64,000 bases of DNA from Aestuariivita sp. GTDB taxonomy: Bacteria; Pseudomonadota; Alphaproteobacteria; Rhodobacterales; Rhodobacteraceae. The notes under the pieces are model-generated. The model saw only the letters and a list, made by a program, of their open reading frames with translations, was not told where the DNA came from and ran no database searches. Of this stretch, positions 22,500-32,573 are shown piece after piece (the stretch's first letter is position 1; each line of letters opens with the position of its first letter). The stretch spans positions 434,001-498,000 of the forward strand of contig JAGYKE010000004.1 in assembly GCA_018401465.1 (NCBI GenBank). The letters run 5' to 3'. A program made the position numbers and the translations under genes.

Positions 22500-23422
22500 C
22501 CACTGACGAAACCTTCGGACGAACCATTCAGCTTTTCCTTGTGGATGGTAAACCGACAGGGTTGCGAAAGGCCACCATCCACGGCTGGACGGGGCTTCTG
22601 TTCGTCAGCGGAGCGTCCTCGTTCGGCGATCTGACTGCGCGCGACGAGGTTGATCGCACGGGGGTCTACATTCTTTCGGGGCCTGACCCTGAAAGGGCCG
22701 GTGGCACGCGTGTCTACATTGGCTCGGGCAATTCTGTGTCCGAGAGAATCAAGCAGAGTGGTCTGAAGCGTGATTTCTGGGAAACGGCAATCACCGTAAC
22801 AACCAGTGACGACGACCTGTCGAAGGGGCATGCCGAATACCTCGAGGCTCGTCTCATCGAGCTCGCCGTGCGGGCAGGACGCGTGGCCTTAGATAATGGA
22901 ACCCAACCCGATACGGGCCGACGTCGCCTTCCGGAAGCCGACGTGGCCAACATGGAGCAATTCCTAGCAAATCTCAGGATCATCCTTCCTGTGATCGGTT
23001 TGGATATGCTCAAACCTCAACCTCGTGCGGTCACGCAAACTGCCAAGTCGCCGGACGAGCGAACGCGGGGCGACGTTCAGTTCGAAATCCGCCACAAAAG
23101 CGGGGTTCGCGCGACTGCCGTGGAAGAAGAAGGCGAGTTCATCGTGCTGGAAGGATCGGAAGCACTGACTGGCACCGGTTATGTCCAGCTGAGCTACGGG
23201 GCGCTGAAGGACAAACTGATCTCGGACGGCGTCTTGGTTCCCCATCAGCAGGACAGGCTGAGATTCGTTAAGCCTTGGTCATTTTCCAGCCCATCCGCGG
23301 CAGCGGCAGTTGTTCTGGACAGGAACAGCAATGGCCGCCTTGAGTGGAAGGTCGCAGGTTCAAAGCAGACATACCACGAATGGCAACAGGCGCAGGCCGA
23401 AAGTCAGGGGCCGACTGAATGA
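22496..23422 (+). CDS. GIY-YIG nuclease family protein with C-terminal DUF4357
   Basis: A 308-aa protein inserted between znuC and znuB and overlapping both by 4 bases (ATGA at each end). The GIY-YIG core is visible: G-V-Y at 56-58, Y-I-G at 74-76, Arg84 in VSERIKQ and the metal-binding Glu117 in EYLEARLIELA, with Asn134. The C-terminal part (about 250-295) has the DUF4357 pattern FSSPSAAAAVVLDRNSNGRLEW, a likely nucleic-acid-binding or regulatory tail. Codon use is visibly richer in A/T than the znu genes, suggesting later acquisition, but no repeats or mobile genes flank it. Role unknown; a nuclease or DNA-binding function is inferred. Confidence 0.85.
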   Translation: MTTDETFGRTIQLFLVDGKPTGLRKATIHGWTGLLFVSGASSFGDLTARDEVDRTGVYILSGPDPERAGGTRVYIGSGNSVSERIKQSGLKRDFWETAITVTTSDDDLSKGHAEYLEARLIELAVRAGRVALDNGTQPDTGRRRLPEADVANMEQFLANLRIILPVIGLDMLKPQPRAVTQTAKSPDERTRGDVQFEIRHKSGVRATAVEEEGEFIVLEGSEALTGTGYVQLSYGALKDKLISDGVLVPHQQDRLRFVKPWSFSSPSAAAAVVLDRNSNGRLEWKVAGSKQTYHEWQQAQAESQGPTE

Positions 23423-24222
23423 CCCTTCTCGACTCCTTCCTCACCCGCGCGGCGCTGGCCGGTGTGGGGACGGCTCTGGCAGCGGCCCCCTTGGGGTGTT
23501 TCGTCGTGTGGCGGCGGATGGCCTATTTCGGCGATGCAACGGCCCATGCCGCGATTCTGGGCGTGGCGTTGGCGCTGGCGCTCGATATCTCGATCTTCGG
23601 AGGGGCATTGCTGGTGGCGCTGGCGATGGCGACGCTGGTGTCGACGCTGTCGGGGCGGGGATACGCGATGGACACGCTGCTGGGCGTGATGGCGCATTCG
23701 GCGCTGGCGATCGGCCTTGTCGCGGTGTCGTTCCTGTCGGGCGTGCGCATCGACCTGATGGCCTATCTTTTCGGGGATATCCTTGCGGTCAGCCGGACCG
23801 ATCTGCTGGTGATCTGGATCGGCGCGGCGCTGGTGCTGGCGCTTTTGGCCTGGCGGTGGTCGGCGCTGCTGACGGCAACGCTGAACCCCGATCTGGCCCA
23901 TGCCGCCGGGATCGACCCGCGGCGCGAACAATTGGTGCTGACCTTCGCGCTGGCGGTCGTCGTCGCCGTGGCGATCAAGGTGGTGGGCGTGTTGCTGATC
24001 GCGGCGCTTCTGATCATTCCGGCCGCCGCCGCGCGCGCCTTCGCTGACACGCCCGAACGCATGGGCGTCTTTGCCGCGCTGATCGGGGTGACCTCGGCGC
24101 TTGTCGGGCTTTGGGCGTCCTACACCTTCGACACGCCCACGGGGCCAAGCATCGTCTGCGTCGCCGCCTTGTGTTTTGTGCTGGCAGGGATCGCGCGGCT
24201 GGCAACCCGTCAGAAGGCCTGA
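23419..24222 (+). CDS. znuB: Zinc ABC transporter permease ZnuB
   Basis: Inner-membrane channel subunit of the ABC-3 family, 267 aa, with about eight transmembrane segments. Family markers: [17 protein letters not shown] near residue 35, and the helix [17 protein letters not shown] near 200. Translation is coupled to the preceding GIY-YIG gene by a 4-base overlap, so the insertion has kept permease expression dependent on the operon. It overlaps the opposite aroC gene by 13 bases. Confidence 0.95.
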   Translation: MTLLDSFLTRAALAGVGTALAAAPLGCFVVWRRMAYFGDATAHAAILGVALALALDISIFGGALLVALAMATLVSTLSGRGYAMDTLLGVMAHSALAIGLVAVSFLSGVRIDLMAYLFGDILAVSRTDLLVIWIGAALVLALLAWRWSALLTATLNPDLAHAAGIDPRREQLVLTFALAVVVAVAIKVVGVLLIAALLIIPAAAARAFADTPERMGVFAALIGVTSALVGLWASYTFDTPTGPSIVCVAALCFVLAGIARLATRQKA

Positions 24223-25322
24223 CCGATCCGGCCCCGGTTTTCGCCCACCTGACCGCGATGCATCAGCAAGTGGTCGAGGATCACGCAGGCCATCATCGCT
24301 TCGCCCACGGGCACCGCGCGGATGCCGACGCAAGGGTCGTGCCGGCCCTTGGTGACGATTTCGGTGTCTTCGCCTGCCTTGGTAATGGTGCGGCGCGGCG
24401 TGAGGATGGATGACGTGGGTTTGACCGCGAAGCGCACGACGACATCCTGCCCGGTCGAGATGCCGCCAAGGATGCCGCCCGCGTGGTTCGAGGAATAGCG
24501 CGGCTGTCCGTCATCGCCCATGGTGATCTCGTCGGCATTGGCCTCGCCCGTCAGGCGGGCGGCTGCCATGCCGTCGCCGATCTCCACGCCCTTCACCGCG
24601 TTGATCGACATCATCGCGGCGGCGAGGTCGGTGTCGAGCTTGCCATAGACCGGCGCGCCAAGGCCCGTGGGCACGCCGCGCGCCACCACTTCGATCACGG
24701 CGCCGACGCTGCTGCCCGACTTGCGCAGGCCGTCGAGGTAGGTGGCCCAATCCGCGGCCGCTTGTGCGTCGGGGCACCAGAAAGGGTTCTGTTCGATCTG
24801 GTCCCAGTCGAAGCGCGCGCGGTCGATGTCGTGTTCGCCCATGGCGACCATGTAGCCGGTGATGGTCACGCCCGGGGCCAATACGCGGATCGCCTCGCGG
24901 GCCAGCCCGCCTGCCGCGACGCGCGCCGCGGTTTCGCGCGCGCTTGACCGCCCGCCGCCGCGATAGTCGCGGATGCCGTATTTCTGCCAATAGGTGATGT
25001 CGGCATGACCGGGGCGGAATTTCTCGGCGATGTCGCCGTAATCCTTCGACCGCTGGTCGGTGTTCTCGATCATCAGCTGGACCGGCGTGCCGGTGGTCTG
25101 CCCTTCGAAGACGCCGGACAGGATTCGCACCTCGTCCGCCTCGCGCCGCTGGGTGGTATAGCGGTTCTGCCCCGGTTTGCGCCGGTCAAGCCAGTGCTGG
25201 ATCATCGACTCGTCGATTGCCACGCCGGGCGGGCAGCCATCGACCGTCGCGCCGAGCGCGGGCCCATGGCTTTCGCCCCAGGTGGTGACGCGGAACATCC
25301 GTCCGAAGGTGTTGAAGGACAT
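24210..25322 (-). CDS. aroC: Chorismate synthase
   Basis: Final shikimate-pathway enzyme: converts EPSP to chorismate with reduced FMN. The 370-aa product has all three family signatures: [21 protein letters not shown]-like start (Gly-Glu-Ser-His-Gly near residue 17), [20 protein letters not shown], and [19 protein letters not shown]. Monocistronic and convergent with znuB (13-base overlap). Divergent from the ABC transporter operon. Confidence 0.97.
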   Translation of the reverse strand: MSFNTFGRMFRVTTWGESHGPALGATVDGCPPGVAIDESMIQHWLDRRKPGQNRYTTQRREADEVRILSGVFEGQTTGTPVQLMIENTDQRSKDYGDIAEKFRPGHADITYWQKYGIRDYRGGGRSSARETAARVAAGGLAREAIRVLAPGVTITGYMVAMGEHDIDRARFDWDQIEQNPFWCPDAQAAADWATYLDGLRKSGSSVGAVIEVVARGVPTGLGAPVYGKLDTDLAAAMMSINAVKGVEIGDGMAAARLTGEANADEITMGDDGQPRYSSNHAGGILGGISTGQDVVVRFAVKPTSSILTPRRTITKAGEDTEIVTKGRHDPCVGIRAVPVGEAMMACVILDHLLMHRGQVGENRGRIGQAF

Positions 25323-25394
25323 TGGGCGCTTCCCTTTGGTCCGTGGTTGGTGCGGGAATACGGGGGACGGCGCGCGATGCCAAGGTCTAACGTC

Positions 25395-25406
25395 TGGACC
25401 AGTCCA
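25395..25406. promoter_or_regulatory. Palindrome upstream of the ABC transporter operon (candidate operator)
   Basis: TGGACCAGTCCA has 5-bp arms TGGAC/GTCCA around two bases and ends 25 bases before the first permease start. It differs by one base from the core of the dddP palindrome at 10248-10261, suggesting the same or a related regulator. The short direct repeat CTAACGTC flanks it (about 25387 and 25417). Confidence 0.5.
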
Positions 25407-25431
25407 CCGGCCGGCCCTAACGTCGCCCCCG

Positions 25432-26379
25432 ATGCTCCGCTATGCGCTCAAACGCCTTGTCTCGCTGATCGTCAGTCTGGCCGTGGCCAGTCTGGTGATC
25501 TTCTTCGTGATCGAGGTGGCGCCGGGCGACCCCGCGCAGTTCATGCTGGGGATGAACGCGCAGCCCGACACGGTGGCGGCGCTGCGGGCCGAGCTTGGCC
25601 TCGATGTGCCGAAGTGGGAGAGGTATCTGAATTGGGTCGGCGGGATGCTGACGGGGGATTTCGGCACCTCCTACACCTATCGCACGCCGGTCGCCGACAT
25701 GGTCGCGGACCGGCTGTGGGTGTCGCTGCCGCTGGCGATCTATGCGCTGACGATTTCGACGCTGATCGCGTTCCCGGCGGGTATCTATGCCGCCGCGCGG
25801 CGGGGGCGGGCGGGTGACGTTGCGGTGATGGGGGCGACGCAGCTGGGCGTCGCGATCCCGAATTTCTGGTTCGCGATGATGCTGGTGCTGGTCTTCGCAA
25901 TCAACCTGCGCTGGTTCAGCGCAGGCGGCTTCGCGGGGTGGGACAAGGGGCTCTGGGCGGGCCTGCATTCCCTCACGCTGCCCGCAATCGCGCTGGCGCT
26001 GCCGCAGGCGGCGATCCTTGCGCGCGTCATGCGGTCGTCGCTTCTGGATATCCTGGGCGAGGATTTCATGCGCACCGCCCGCGCCAAGGGGCTTTCGCGG
26101 CGGCAGGCGTTGTGGCGGCACGGGGTTCGGAATGCGCTGATCCCGGTGCTGACGATCATCGGGCTGCAATTCGCCTTCCTCATGGCCGGGGCGATCATCA
26201 TCGAACAGGTCTTCTACCTTCCCGGCCTTGGCCGCCTGATCTTCCAGTCGATCAGCGCGCGCGACCTGATCGTGGTGGAATCGGTCGTCATGCTGCTGGT
26301 CTTTGCCGTGATCGTGGTGAACTTCCTGGTCGATCTGGCCTATGCCGCCGTCGATCCAAGGCTGAGGTCACGGACATGA
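25432..26379 (+). CDS. ABC transporter permease, peptide/nickel type (DppB-like)
   Basis: First gene of an eight-gene operon. The 315-aa inner-membrane protein starts at ATG 25432 (M-L-R-Y-A-L-K-R-L); a longer frame crosses the aroC promoter and is not used. It has about six transmembrane segments with the DppB-type N-terminus ([13 protein letters not shown]) and the EAA loop in [28 protein letters not shown], given here in part: A-R-A-K-G-L-S. The stop overlaps the next permease by 4 bases. The substrate is probably a peptide, opine or similar compound. Confidence 0.92.
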   Translation: MLRYALKRLVSLIVSLAVASLVIFFVIEVAPGDPAQFMLGMNAQPDTVAALRAELGLDVPKWERYLNWVGGMLTGDFGTSYTYRTPVADMVADRLWVSLPLAIYALTISTLIAFPAGIYAAARRGRAGDVAVMGATQLGVAIPNFWFAMMLVLVFAINLRWFSAGGFAGWDKGLWAGLHSLTLPAIALALPQAAILARVMRSSLLDILGEDFMRTARAKGLSRRQALWRHGVRNALIPVLTIIGLQFAFLMAGAIIIEQVFYLPGLGRLIFQSISARDLIVVESVVMLLVFAVIVVNFLVDLAYAAVDPRLRSRT

Positions 26380-27191
26380 GGCGCAACCTCTGGCTGGGCG
26401 CGGCGCTGTCGTCGCTGGTGGTGCTGGCGGCGCTGGTGTCCTTTGTCTGGACGCCCTTCGACCATGCGGCGATGAACATACCCGAAAAGCTGCAGACGCC
26501 GAATGCAGTGCACTGGCTGGGCACCGATCATTTCGGGCGCGACATCTTCAGCATGATCATGGTGGGCGCGCGCACGTCGATCGCAGTGGCTCTGGTGGCG
26601 GTGGGGATCGGCATGGCGCTGGGGGTGCCGCTGGGTCTGGCGGCGGCGGCGCGGAAGGGATCGTGGCTGGACGAACTGATCATGCGCGGCAACGACCTGA
26701 TCTTCGCCTTTCCGTCGCTGGTGATCGCGATCCTGATCACCGCCGTCTTCGGCGCCGGGGCGGTCAACGCGATCATCGCCATCGGCATCTTCAACATCCC
26801 CGTCTTCGCCCGCATCACGCGCGGCGCGGCGCTGAGCCTGTGGGAGAGGGAATTCATCCTGGCCGCCCGTGTGGCTGGCAAGTCGGCGGCGCGGATCAGC
26901 GCGGAACACATTCTGCCCAACGTGGCGAACCTGCTGATCGTGCAGGGCACGATCCAGTTTTCGCTGGGCATTCTGGCCGAGGCGGCGCTGTCCTATGTGG
27001 GCCTTGGCGCGCAGCCGCCCACGCCAAGTTGGGGGCGGATGCTGGCCGATGCGCAGACGCTGGTGAGCCTTGCGCCGCATCTGGCGCTGGTGCCGGGGGT
27101 GGCGATCATCCTGACGGTGCTGGGGCTGAACCTGCTGGGTGACGGGTTGCGGGATTATCTGGACCCAAGGCTGCGGGTGGCGCGGACATGA
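26376..27191 (+). CDS. ABC transporter permease, peptide/nickel type (DppC-like)
   Basis: Second inner-membrane subunit, 271 aa, starting at the ATG overlapping the first permease. It has an N-terminal membrane helix, then the DppC-type periplasmic segment (V-H-W-L-G-T-D-H-F-G-R-D-I-F-S), five further helices, and the EAA loop around A-R-V-A-G-K-S-A-A-R-I-S-A-E-H-I-L-P-N. Its stop overlaps the alternative start of the ATPase gene. No periplasmic binding protein gene is present in this operon. Confidence 0.92.
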   Translation: MRRNLWLGAALSSLVVLAALVSFVWTPFDHAAMNIPEKLQTPNAVHWLGTDHFGRDIFSMIMVGARTSIAVALVAVGIGMALGVPLGLAAAARKGSWLDELIMRGNDLIFAFPSLVIAILITAVFGAGAVNAIIAIGIFNIPVFARITRGAALSLWEREFILAARVAGKSAARISAEHILPNVANLLIVQGTIQFSLGILAEAALSYVGLGAQPPTPSWGRMLADAQTLVSLAPHLALVPGVAIILTVLGLNLLGDGLRDYLDPRLRVART

Positions 27192-27226
27192 TGACGGACC
27201 GGCAGAGCAGAGACAGGGGGCAGGAC

Positions 27227-28819
27227 ATGACCCTCCTCTCCATCGAAAACCTCACCCTCTCGATCCACGGCACGCCGATCCTCCGCGATGTCTCGCTGTC
27301 CATCGCGCCCGGGGAAATCCACGCGGTCACCGGCGAAAGCGGGTCGGGCAAGTCGATGACCGCGCTCGCCATCATGCAGCTTCTGCCCAATGGCGCGCAG
27401 GCCACAGGGCACATCACGCTGGGCGGCACCGATATCCTGACCGCGACCGAGGCGCAGATGTGCGCCATCCGGGGCCGCGATGTCGGCATGGTGTTCCAGG
27501 AACCGATGACCGCGCTGAACCCGGTCAAGACCATCGGCGATCAGGTGATGGAGACGATCCTGATCCACAAGGCCTTGCCCCCCGACCGGGCACGCGCCCG
27601 CGCGGCCGAGATTCTGGCGCGCGTCGGCCTGCCGCCCGACCGCTTCCCGCTGTCGCGCTATCCCCATGAACTGTCAGGCGGGCAGCGCCAGCGTGTGGTG
27701 ATCGCCATGGCCATCGCCCTGCGCCCCAAGCTTCTGATCGCGGATGAACCGACGACGGCGCTCGACGTCACCACGCAGGCGCAGATCCTCGACCTGCTCA
27801 AGGGACTGGTGGCCGAAGACGGCATGGGCATGCTGATGATCACCCATGATCTGGCCGTGGTCGCCGACATGGCACATCGCATCACCGTCATGCGGACGGG
27901 CGAGGTGGTGGAAAGCGCGTCCACACCCGACCTGCTGGCGAACATGCAGCACCCCTATACGAAAATGCTCTTCTCCGCCTCGACCCACCGGGTGGACCTG
28001 CCCGCGCGCCCTGCACCCACGCCGCTGCTCGAGGTGCGGGGCGTCACCCGCGACTACCGCCTGCCGCGTCGGCACCTGTTCCGCGATCATGGCACCTACC
28101 GTGCGGTCAGCGACGTGAGCTTCACCATCGACCGGGGCGAACGGCTGGGCCTTGTCGGCGAATCCGGTTGCGGGAAATCGACGCTGACCCGCGCGATCCT
28201 TGGCCTTGAACAGGTGCAGGAGGGGCAGATCCTTCTGGGCGGACAGCCGGTCTTCACGGGCCACCGGCCCAACCTTGCCATGCGCCGCCGGATGCAGGTC
28301 GTGTTCCAGGACCCCTACGGCAGCTTCAATCCCCGCCACCGGGTCGAAAGGCTGATCACCGAACCCTTCCACCTGCTCCCCGACCCGCCAAAGGGCGTGG
28401 CGCGCGAGGAGGCCATCGCCGAGGCGCTGAAAGCCGTGGGCCTGCGGCCCGAAGACGCGGGCAAGTATGTCCACGAGTTTTCGGGCGGCCAGCGCCAGCG
28501 CATCGCCATCGCGCGCGCGCTGATCATCCGGCCCGACCTGATCCTGTTCGACGAGGCGGTGAGCGCGCTGGATGTCTCGGTCCGCGCGCAGATCCTCGAC
28601 CTGCTGGCCGATCTCTGCCGTCAATACGACCTGACCTATCTGTTCATCTCCCACGACGTGAGCGTGGTGCGTTCCGTGACCGACCGCGTGTTGGTGATGC
28701 AGGCGGGGCGGATCGTGGAACAGGGGCCGACGGAACAGGTTCTGACCAACCCGCAGCACCCCTATACGCAGACGCTGATCGCGGCGGCACCGGTCCTGCC
28801 GGACCTCGGGGCGGCGTGA
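27227..28819 (+). CDS. Dual ATP-binding protein of the peptide-type ABC transporter (DppD-DppF fusion)
   Basis: Two nucleotide-binding domains in one chain, powering the two permeases. Start set at ATG 27227 (M-T-L-L-S-I-E-N-L) after AGGGGGCAGGA, giving 530 aa; an ATG at 27188 overlapping the permease stop is an alternative adding 13 residues. First domain: [40 protein letters not shown]. Second domain: [41 protein letters not shown]. Each ends with the oligopeptide-transporter C-terminal segment (H-P-Y-T). The single-chain form is common in Rhodobacteraceae. Confidence 0.93.
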   Translation: MTLLSIENLTLSIHGTPILRDVSLSIAPGEIHAVTGESGSGKSMTALAIMQLLPNGAQATGHITLGGTDILTATEAQMCAIRGRDVGMVFQEPMTALNPVKTIGDQVMETILIHKALPPDRARARAAEILARVGLPPDRFPLSRYPHELSGGQRQRVVIAMAIALRPKLLIADEPTTALDVTTQAQILDLLKGLVAEDGMGMLMITHDLAVVADMAHRITVMRTGEVVESASTPDLLANMQHPYTKMLFSASTHRVDLPARPAPTPLLEVRGVTRDYRLPRRHLFRDHGTYRAVSDVSFTIDRGERLGLVGESGCGKSTLTRAILGLEQVQEGQILLGGQPVFTGHRPNLAMRRRMQVVFQDPYGSFNPRHRVERLITEPFHLLPDPPKGVAREEAIAEALKAVGLRPEDAGKYVHEFSGGQRQRIAIARALIIRPDLILFDEAVSALDVSVRAQILDLLADLCRQYDLTYLFISHDVSVVRSVTDRVLVMQAGRIVEQGPTEQVLTNPQHPYTQTLIAAAPVLPDLGAA

Positions 28820-29274
28820 TGGAGCTTGTCCCGCTTGCCCCCGAAGACCGCGACGCCTTCTCAGAGATGGTGCGCACCTACGTCTCCGAGATCGGACCCG
28901 GCCTTCCGCCGGTCACTGCCGACCGCATCGCGAACGTCTGGGACGACCCCGCGCGCGAGGCGCTGCTGATCCGTGATCAGGCCATGACGCAGGGGTTCGT
29001 CCTGATCCGACACCTCCCCGGCGGTGCCCATGAGATGAGCGAATTCTACATCGCGCCCCCTGCCCGCCGGTCGGGTCTTGGAACGCAGGCCGCCCGTGCC
29101 GCGCTGACCCGCTACAAGGGGCGCTGGCAACTGGGCGTGGCAAAGGGATCGCCCCATGCCCGCGCCTTCTGGACCGGCGTGATCGCGCCGCTGGCACGCG
29201 CCCATCCCGGGCCGCCGCTTACCCCGAACCAATCGGGATCGCTGCATTTCATCATCAAGGAGCCTTCGCCATGA
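28819..29274 (+). CDS. GNAT family N-acetyltransferase
   Basis: A 151-aa acyl-CoA-dependent acetyltransferase fold. The beta4-alpha3 acetyl-CoA-binding region is EFYIAPPARRSGLGTQAARAA (shown in part: R-R-S-G-L-G-T), preceded by the substrate strand G-F-V-L-I-R-H-L. Start at the ATG in TGATG overlapping the ATPase stop by one base (GTG at 28816 is possible). Its place between transporter and aldehyde dehydrogenase suggests it acetylates the imported amine or a breakdown product, but this is inference. Confidence 0.82.
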   Translation: MELVPLAPEDRDAFSEMVRTYVSEIGPGLPPVTADRIANVWDDPAREALLIRDQAMTQGFVLIRHLPGGAHEMSEFYIAPPARRSGLGTQAARAALTRYKGRWQLGVAKGSPHARAFWTGVIAPLARAHPGPPLTPNQSGSLHFIIKEPSP

Positions 29275-30719
29275 CCACCCCCTGGTTCGACCCCTCTCTC
29301 TGCCTGATCGGCGGCCAATGGGTGCCCGCGCAAGGCGGAGAGACGCTGCCGCTCATCGACCCCTCCGACGGGTCCGAACTCGCCCGCATCGCGCGCGGTC
29401 AGGCCGCCGATATCGACGCTGCCGTGACTGCGGCCGAGGCCGCGCATAACGGCGACTGGGGCCGCATGACAGCGACGGAACGCGGCCGCATCCTGACGCG
29501 GCTGGGCCAGATCGTGGCGGCACGCGTCGATGACCTTGCCGCATTGGAAGCGGCGGATGTGGGCAAGCCGCTGACGCAGGCCCGCGCCGACGCGCTGGCG
29601 CTGGCGCGCTATTGCGAATTCTATGGCGGTGCCGCCGACAAGCTGATGGGCGAAACCATCCCCTACCTGTCGGGCTACACCGTCTATACCCTGCGCGAAC
29701 CGCATGGCGTCACGGGCCACATCGTGCCGTGGAATTACCCGATGCAGATCATCGGCCGGTCGGTCGGGGCGGCATTGGCGACGGGCAATGCCTGTGTCCT
29801 GAAACCGGCGGAAGAGGCGTGTCTCACCGCGCTGGCCTTCGCGCATCTGGCACAGGAAGCCGGGCTTCCGCCGGGCGCGCTGAACGTCGTGCCGGGGCTG
29901 GGGGCCGAGGCAGGCGCGGCCCTGTCGGCCCATCCCGGCATCCACCACATCAGCTTCACCGGGTCGGTCGCGACCGGCGCGCTGGTGCAGGCAGCAGCGG
30001 CGCGGAACGTGGTGCCGGTGACGCTTGAACTGGGGGGCAAGTCGCCGCAACTCGTGTTTGACGACGCCGATCTCGACGCCGCTCTCCCCTTCCTTGTCAA
30101 CGCCGGTATCCAGAACGCGGGCCAAACCTGTTCAGCCTCGTCCCGCATCCTTGTGCAGCGCGGCGTCTATGACGCCGTGCGCGACCGGATGGCCGAGGCC
30201 TATGGCAAGCTCACCGTGGGCCCCGCGAAGGACGATCTGCGCGTCGGCCCCCTGATCTCGGCCCGCCAGAAGGGGATCGTGGAAGGCTTTCTCGCCCGGG
30301 GCGCGGACCTGACCATCGCCGCGCAGGGCGTCCTGACCGAAGGTGCGCCTGCAACCGGCGCCTATGTGCGCCCGACGCTGTTCGCCGATGTCCCGGAAAT
30401 CCACCCGCTCGCCCGCGACGAAATCTTCGGCCCCGTGCAGGTCCTGATCCCCTTCGACACCGAAGACGACGCGGTCCGCATCGCCAACGGCACCGATTAC
30501 GGCCTTGTCGCCAGCATCTGGACGCGCGACGGCGCGCGGCAGATGCGGGTCGCGAAAAGACTGCGGTCAGGTCAGGTCTTCATCAACAATTACGGCGCGG
30601 GCGGCGGCGTCGAACTGCCCTTCGGCGGCGTGGGCAAATCCGGCCATGGCCGGGAGAAAGGATTTGAGGCGATGTATGGCTTCACGACGCTCAAGACCGT
30701 GGCGGCCTGGCATGGCTGA
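29271..30719 (+). CDS. NAD(P)-dependent aldehyde dehydrogenase
   Basis: Oxidises an aldehyde to its acid; 482 aa, cytoplasmic. Catalytic residues are in place: Asn154 in VPWNYPMQ, Glu253 in TLELGGKSPQ and Cys287 in NAGQTCSASSR. NAD-site Lys is in VLKPAEEAC and the fold Gly motif in SFTGSVATG. The C-terminus has the usual L-P-F-G-G-V-G-K-S-G-H-G-R-E. It overlaps the GNAT gene by 4 bases. Similar to betaine- or gamma-aminobutyraldehyde-type dehydrogenases, but substrate specificity cannot be read. Confidence 0.92.
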   Translation: MTTPWFDPSLCLIGGQWVPAQGGETLPLIDPSDGSELARIARGQAADIDAAVTAAEAAHNGDWGRMTATERGRILTRLGQIVAARVDDLAALEAADVGKPLTQARADALALARYCEFYGGAADKLMGETIPYLSGYTVYTLREPHGVTGHIVPWNYPMQIIGRSVGAALATGNACVLKPAEEACLTALAFAHLAQEAGLPPGALNVVPGLGAEAGAALSAHPGIHHISFTGSVATGALVQAAAARNVVPVTLELGGKSPQLVFDDADLDAALPFLVNAGIQNAGQTCSASSRILVQRGVYDAVRDRMAEAYGKLTVGPAKDDLRVGPLISARQKGIVEGFLARGADLTIAAQGVLTEGAPATGAYVRPTLFADVPEIHPLARDEIFGPVQVLIPFDTEDDAVRIANGTDYGLVASIWTRDGARQMRVAKRLRSGQVFINNYGAGGGVELPFGGVGKSGHGREKGFEAMYGFTTLKTVAAWHG

Positions 30720-30774
30720 GGCTTGCGCCGCTGCCGCCCGCACGGCATCGTCGGCACAAAGGGGAGGAACCTGA

Positions 30775-31515
30775 ATGCGTCTCAAGGGCAAGACCGCCAT
30801 CGTCACGGGCGGGGCACAGGGCTTCGGCGCGGGCATCGTGCGCAAGTTCGCGGCGGAAGGCGCGCGCGTGATGGTCGCCGACATCAACGGCGACGGCGCG
30901 CAGGCGCTGGCAGACGAAGTGAGCGGCATCGCCTGCGCGGTCGATGTCGGCCGCGCCGCATCGGTCGATGCGATGGCCGAGGCCGCGATCCGGGCCTTCG
31001 GCCATGTCGACATCCTCGTGAACAACGCAGGGATAACCCATCTGCCGAAACCGATGGAAACGGTGACCGAGGATGAATTCGACCGCGTGCTGACCGTGAA
31101 CGTCAAGTCGGTCTACCTGACGGCGCGCGCACTGGTCCCCCAGATGAAAGCGCGCGGCACGGGCGCGATCCTGAACGTCGCCTCGACGGCGGGTCTGTCG
31201 CCGCGCCCGAACCTGAACTGGTACAATGCGTCCAAGGGCTGGATGATCACCGCGACGAAGACCATGGCGGTGGAACTCGCCCCCAAGGGCGTGCGCGTGA
31301 ACGCGATCTGCCCGGTGGCGGGTGAAACGCCACTTCTCAAGTCCTTCATGGGCGAGGACACGCCCGAGATGCGGGCCAAGTTCCTCTCGACCATTCCCTT
31401 GGGCCGCTTCTCGACCCCAGAAGACATGGGCAACGCCGCCTGTTTCCTGTGTTCGGACGAAGCCTCCATGATCACCGGCGTCGCGATGGAGGTGGACGGA
31501 GGCCGCTGCATCTGA
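30775..31515 (+). CDS. Short-chain dehydrogenase/reductase (SDR)
   Basis: NAD(P)(H)-dependent oxidoreductase of 246 aa, classical SDR. Cofactor motif VTGGAQGFGAG at 10-20 with Asp36 in VADIN favouring NAD(H); NNAG at 83-86; active site Ser137, Tyr150 and Lys154 (W-Y-N-A-S-K). It lies 55 bases after the aldehyde dehydrogenase with its own AGGGGAGG ribosome site. Together with the dehydrogenase it suggests stepwise alcohol-aldehyde-acid oxidation of the imported substrate. Confidence 0.9.
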   Translation: MRLKGKTAIVTGGAQGFGAGIVRKFAAEGARVMVADINGDGAQALADEVSGIACAVDVGRAASVDAMAEAAIRAFGHVDILVNNAGITHLPKPMETVTEDEFDRVLTVNVKSVYLTARALVPQMKARGTGAILNVASTAGLSPRPNLNWYNASKGWMITATKTMAVELAPKGVRVNAICPVAGETPLLKSFMGEDTPEMRAKFLSTIPLGRFSTPEDMGNAACFLCSDEASMITGVAMEVDGGRCI

Positions 31516-31562
31516 CGCGCCGGCTTCTTCTCGCCCCAAATTCGCAAACTCCGACAGGACCC

Positions 31563-32573
31563 ATGCAGCCCGGACCGAAGAACCTGATCACCGACATCCC
31601 CACCCTGCGCGTCGGCAATGCGCGGGACGATGCGCTGAAATCGGGGGCCACCGTGCTGACGGCCGACGCGCCCTTCACCGCGTCGGTCAACGTCATGGGC
31701 GGCGCCCCCGGCACGCGGGAAACCGACCTGCTGGCCCCGGACAAGTCGGTCACGCAGGTGGATGCGCTCTGCCTCTCGGGCGGGTCGGCCTTCGGCCTCG
31801 ACGCCTGTTCGGGGGTGGTGGACGGGCTGCGCGCGCAGGGGCGCGGCTTTGCCGTGGGGCCCGCGCGCATCCCGCTGGTGCCGGGGGCGATCATTTTCGA
31901 TCTGCTGAACGGCGGCGCGAAGGACTGGGACCAGAACCCCTACCGCGCACTCGGCCGCGCGGCGTTCGACGCCGCCACGACCGATTTCGCGCTGGGGTCT
32001 GAGGGCGCGGGCACCGGGGCGCTCACTGCGATGACGAAGGGGGGCCTCGGGTCGGCCTCCCTTGTCCTGCCCGATGGCACGATTGTCGGCGCTTTGGTCG
32101 CCGCGAACCCGATGGGCAGCGTGACGACCCCGGGCGACCGCCACTTCTGGGCGGCACCCTTCGAGATCGGCGGCGAATTCGGCGGGCTTGGCCCCGATCC
32201 GGCCTCGGGGCTGGGGCGCGACCTGACAAGCCGCAAGATCGCCGCGATGCAGGGCGCGGACCAGACACGCGCCAACACCACCATCGCCATCGTCGCGACC
32301 GATGCGGCGCTCACCAAGGCGCAATGCCAGCGCATGGCGACCGCCGCCCATGACGGGATCGCGCGCGCCTGCGTGCCCGCCCACAGCCCCGGCGACGGCG
32401 ATCTGGTCTTCGCCCTGTCCACCGGGTCGCGCGCGCCCTCGGACGACCGTGCGCTCACGCTGATCGGCCATGCAGCGGCGCTTTGCCTTGCGCGGGCCAT
32501 CGCGCGGGCGGTCTACCTCGCCCGGCCCGCGCCGGGCGACATCCTGCCCTGCTGGAGCGATCTCAATGCCTGA
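31563..32573 (+). CDS. P1 family peptidase (DmpA / L-aminopeptidase D-amidase type)
   Basis: Self-processing Ntn-like hydrolase, 336 aa; start at ATG 31563 with CAGGAC upstream. The family's autocleavage Gly-Ser is seen at Gly163-Ser164 in TKGGLGSASLVLP, making an alpha chain of about 163 and a beta chain of about 173 residues with Ser164 as nucleophile. Other conserved parts: GGSAFGLDACSGVV and GSEGAGTGALTAM. Relatives hydrolyse N-terminal amino acids, D-Ala esters or beta-peptides. Preceded by a diverged dispersed repeat (31521-31555). It overlaps the next gene by 8 bases. Confidence 0.9.
   Translation: MQPGPKNLITDIPTLRVGNARDDALKSGATVLTADAPFTASVNVMGGAPGTRETDLLAPDKSVTQVDALCLSGGSAFGLDACSGVVDGLRAQGRGFAVGPARIPLVPGAIIFDLLNGGAKDWDQNPYRALGRAAFDAATTDFALGSEGAGTGALTAMTKGGLGSASLVLPDGTIVGALVAANPMGSVTTPGDRHFWAAPFEIGGEFGGLGPDPASGLGRDLTSRKIAAMQGADQTRANTTIAIVATDAALTKAQCQRMATAAHDGIARACVPAHSPGDGDLVFALSTGSRAPSDDRALTLIGHAAALCLARAIARAVYLARPAPGDILPCWSDLNA

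Noticed and set aside
22496-23422. The GIY-YIG gene as a homing endonuclease in an intron or intein
   Set aside because: It sits in its own frame between intact znuC and znuB, not inside a host gene, and no intron-like or intein-like boundaries are seen.
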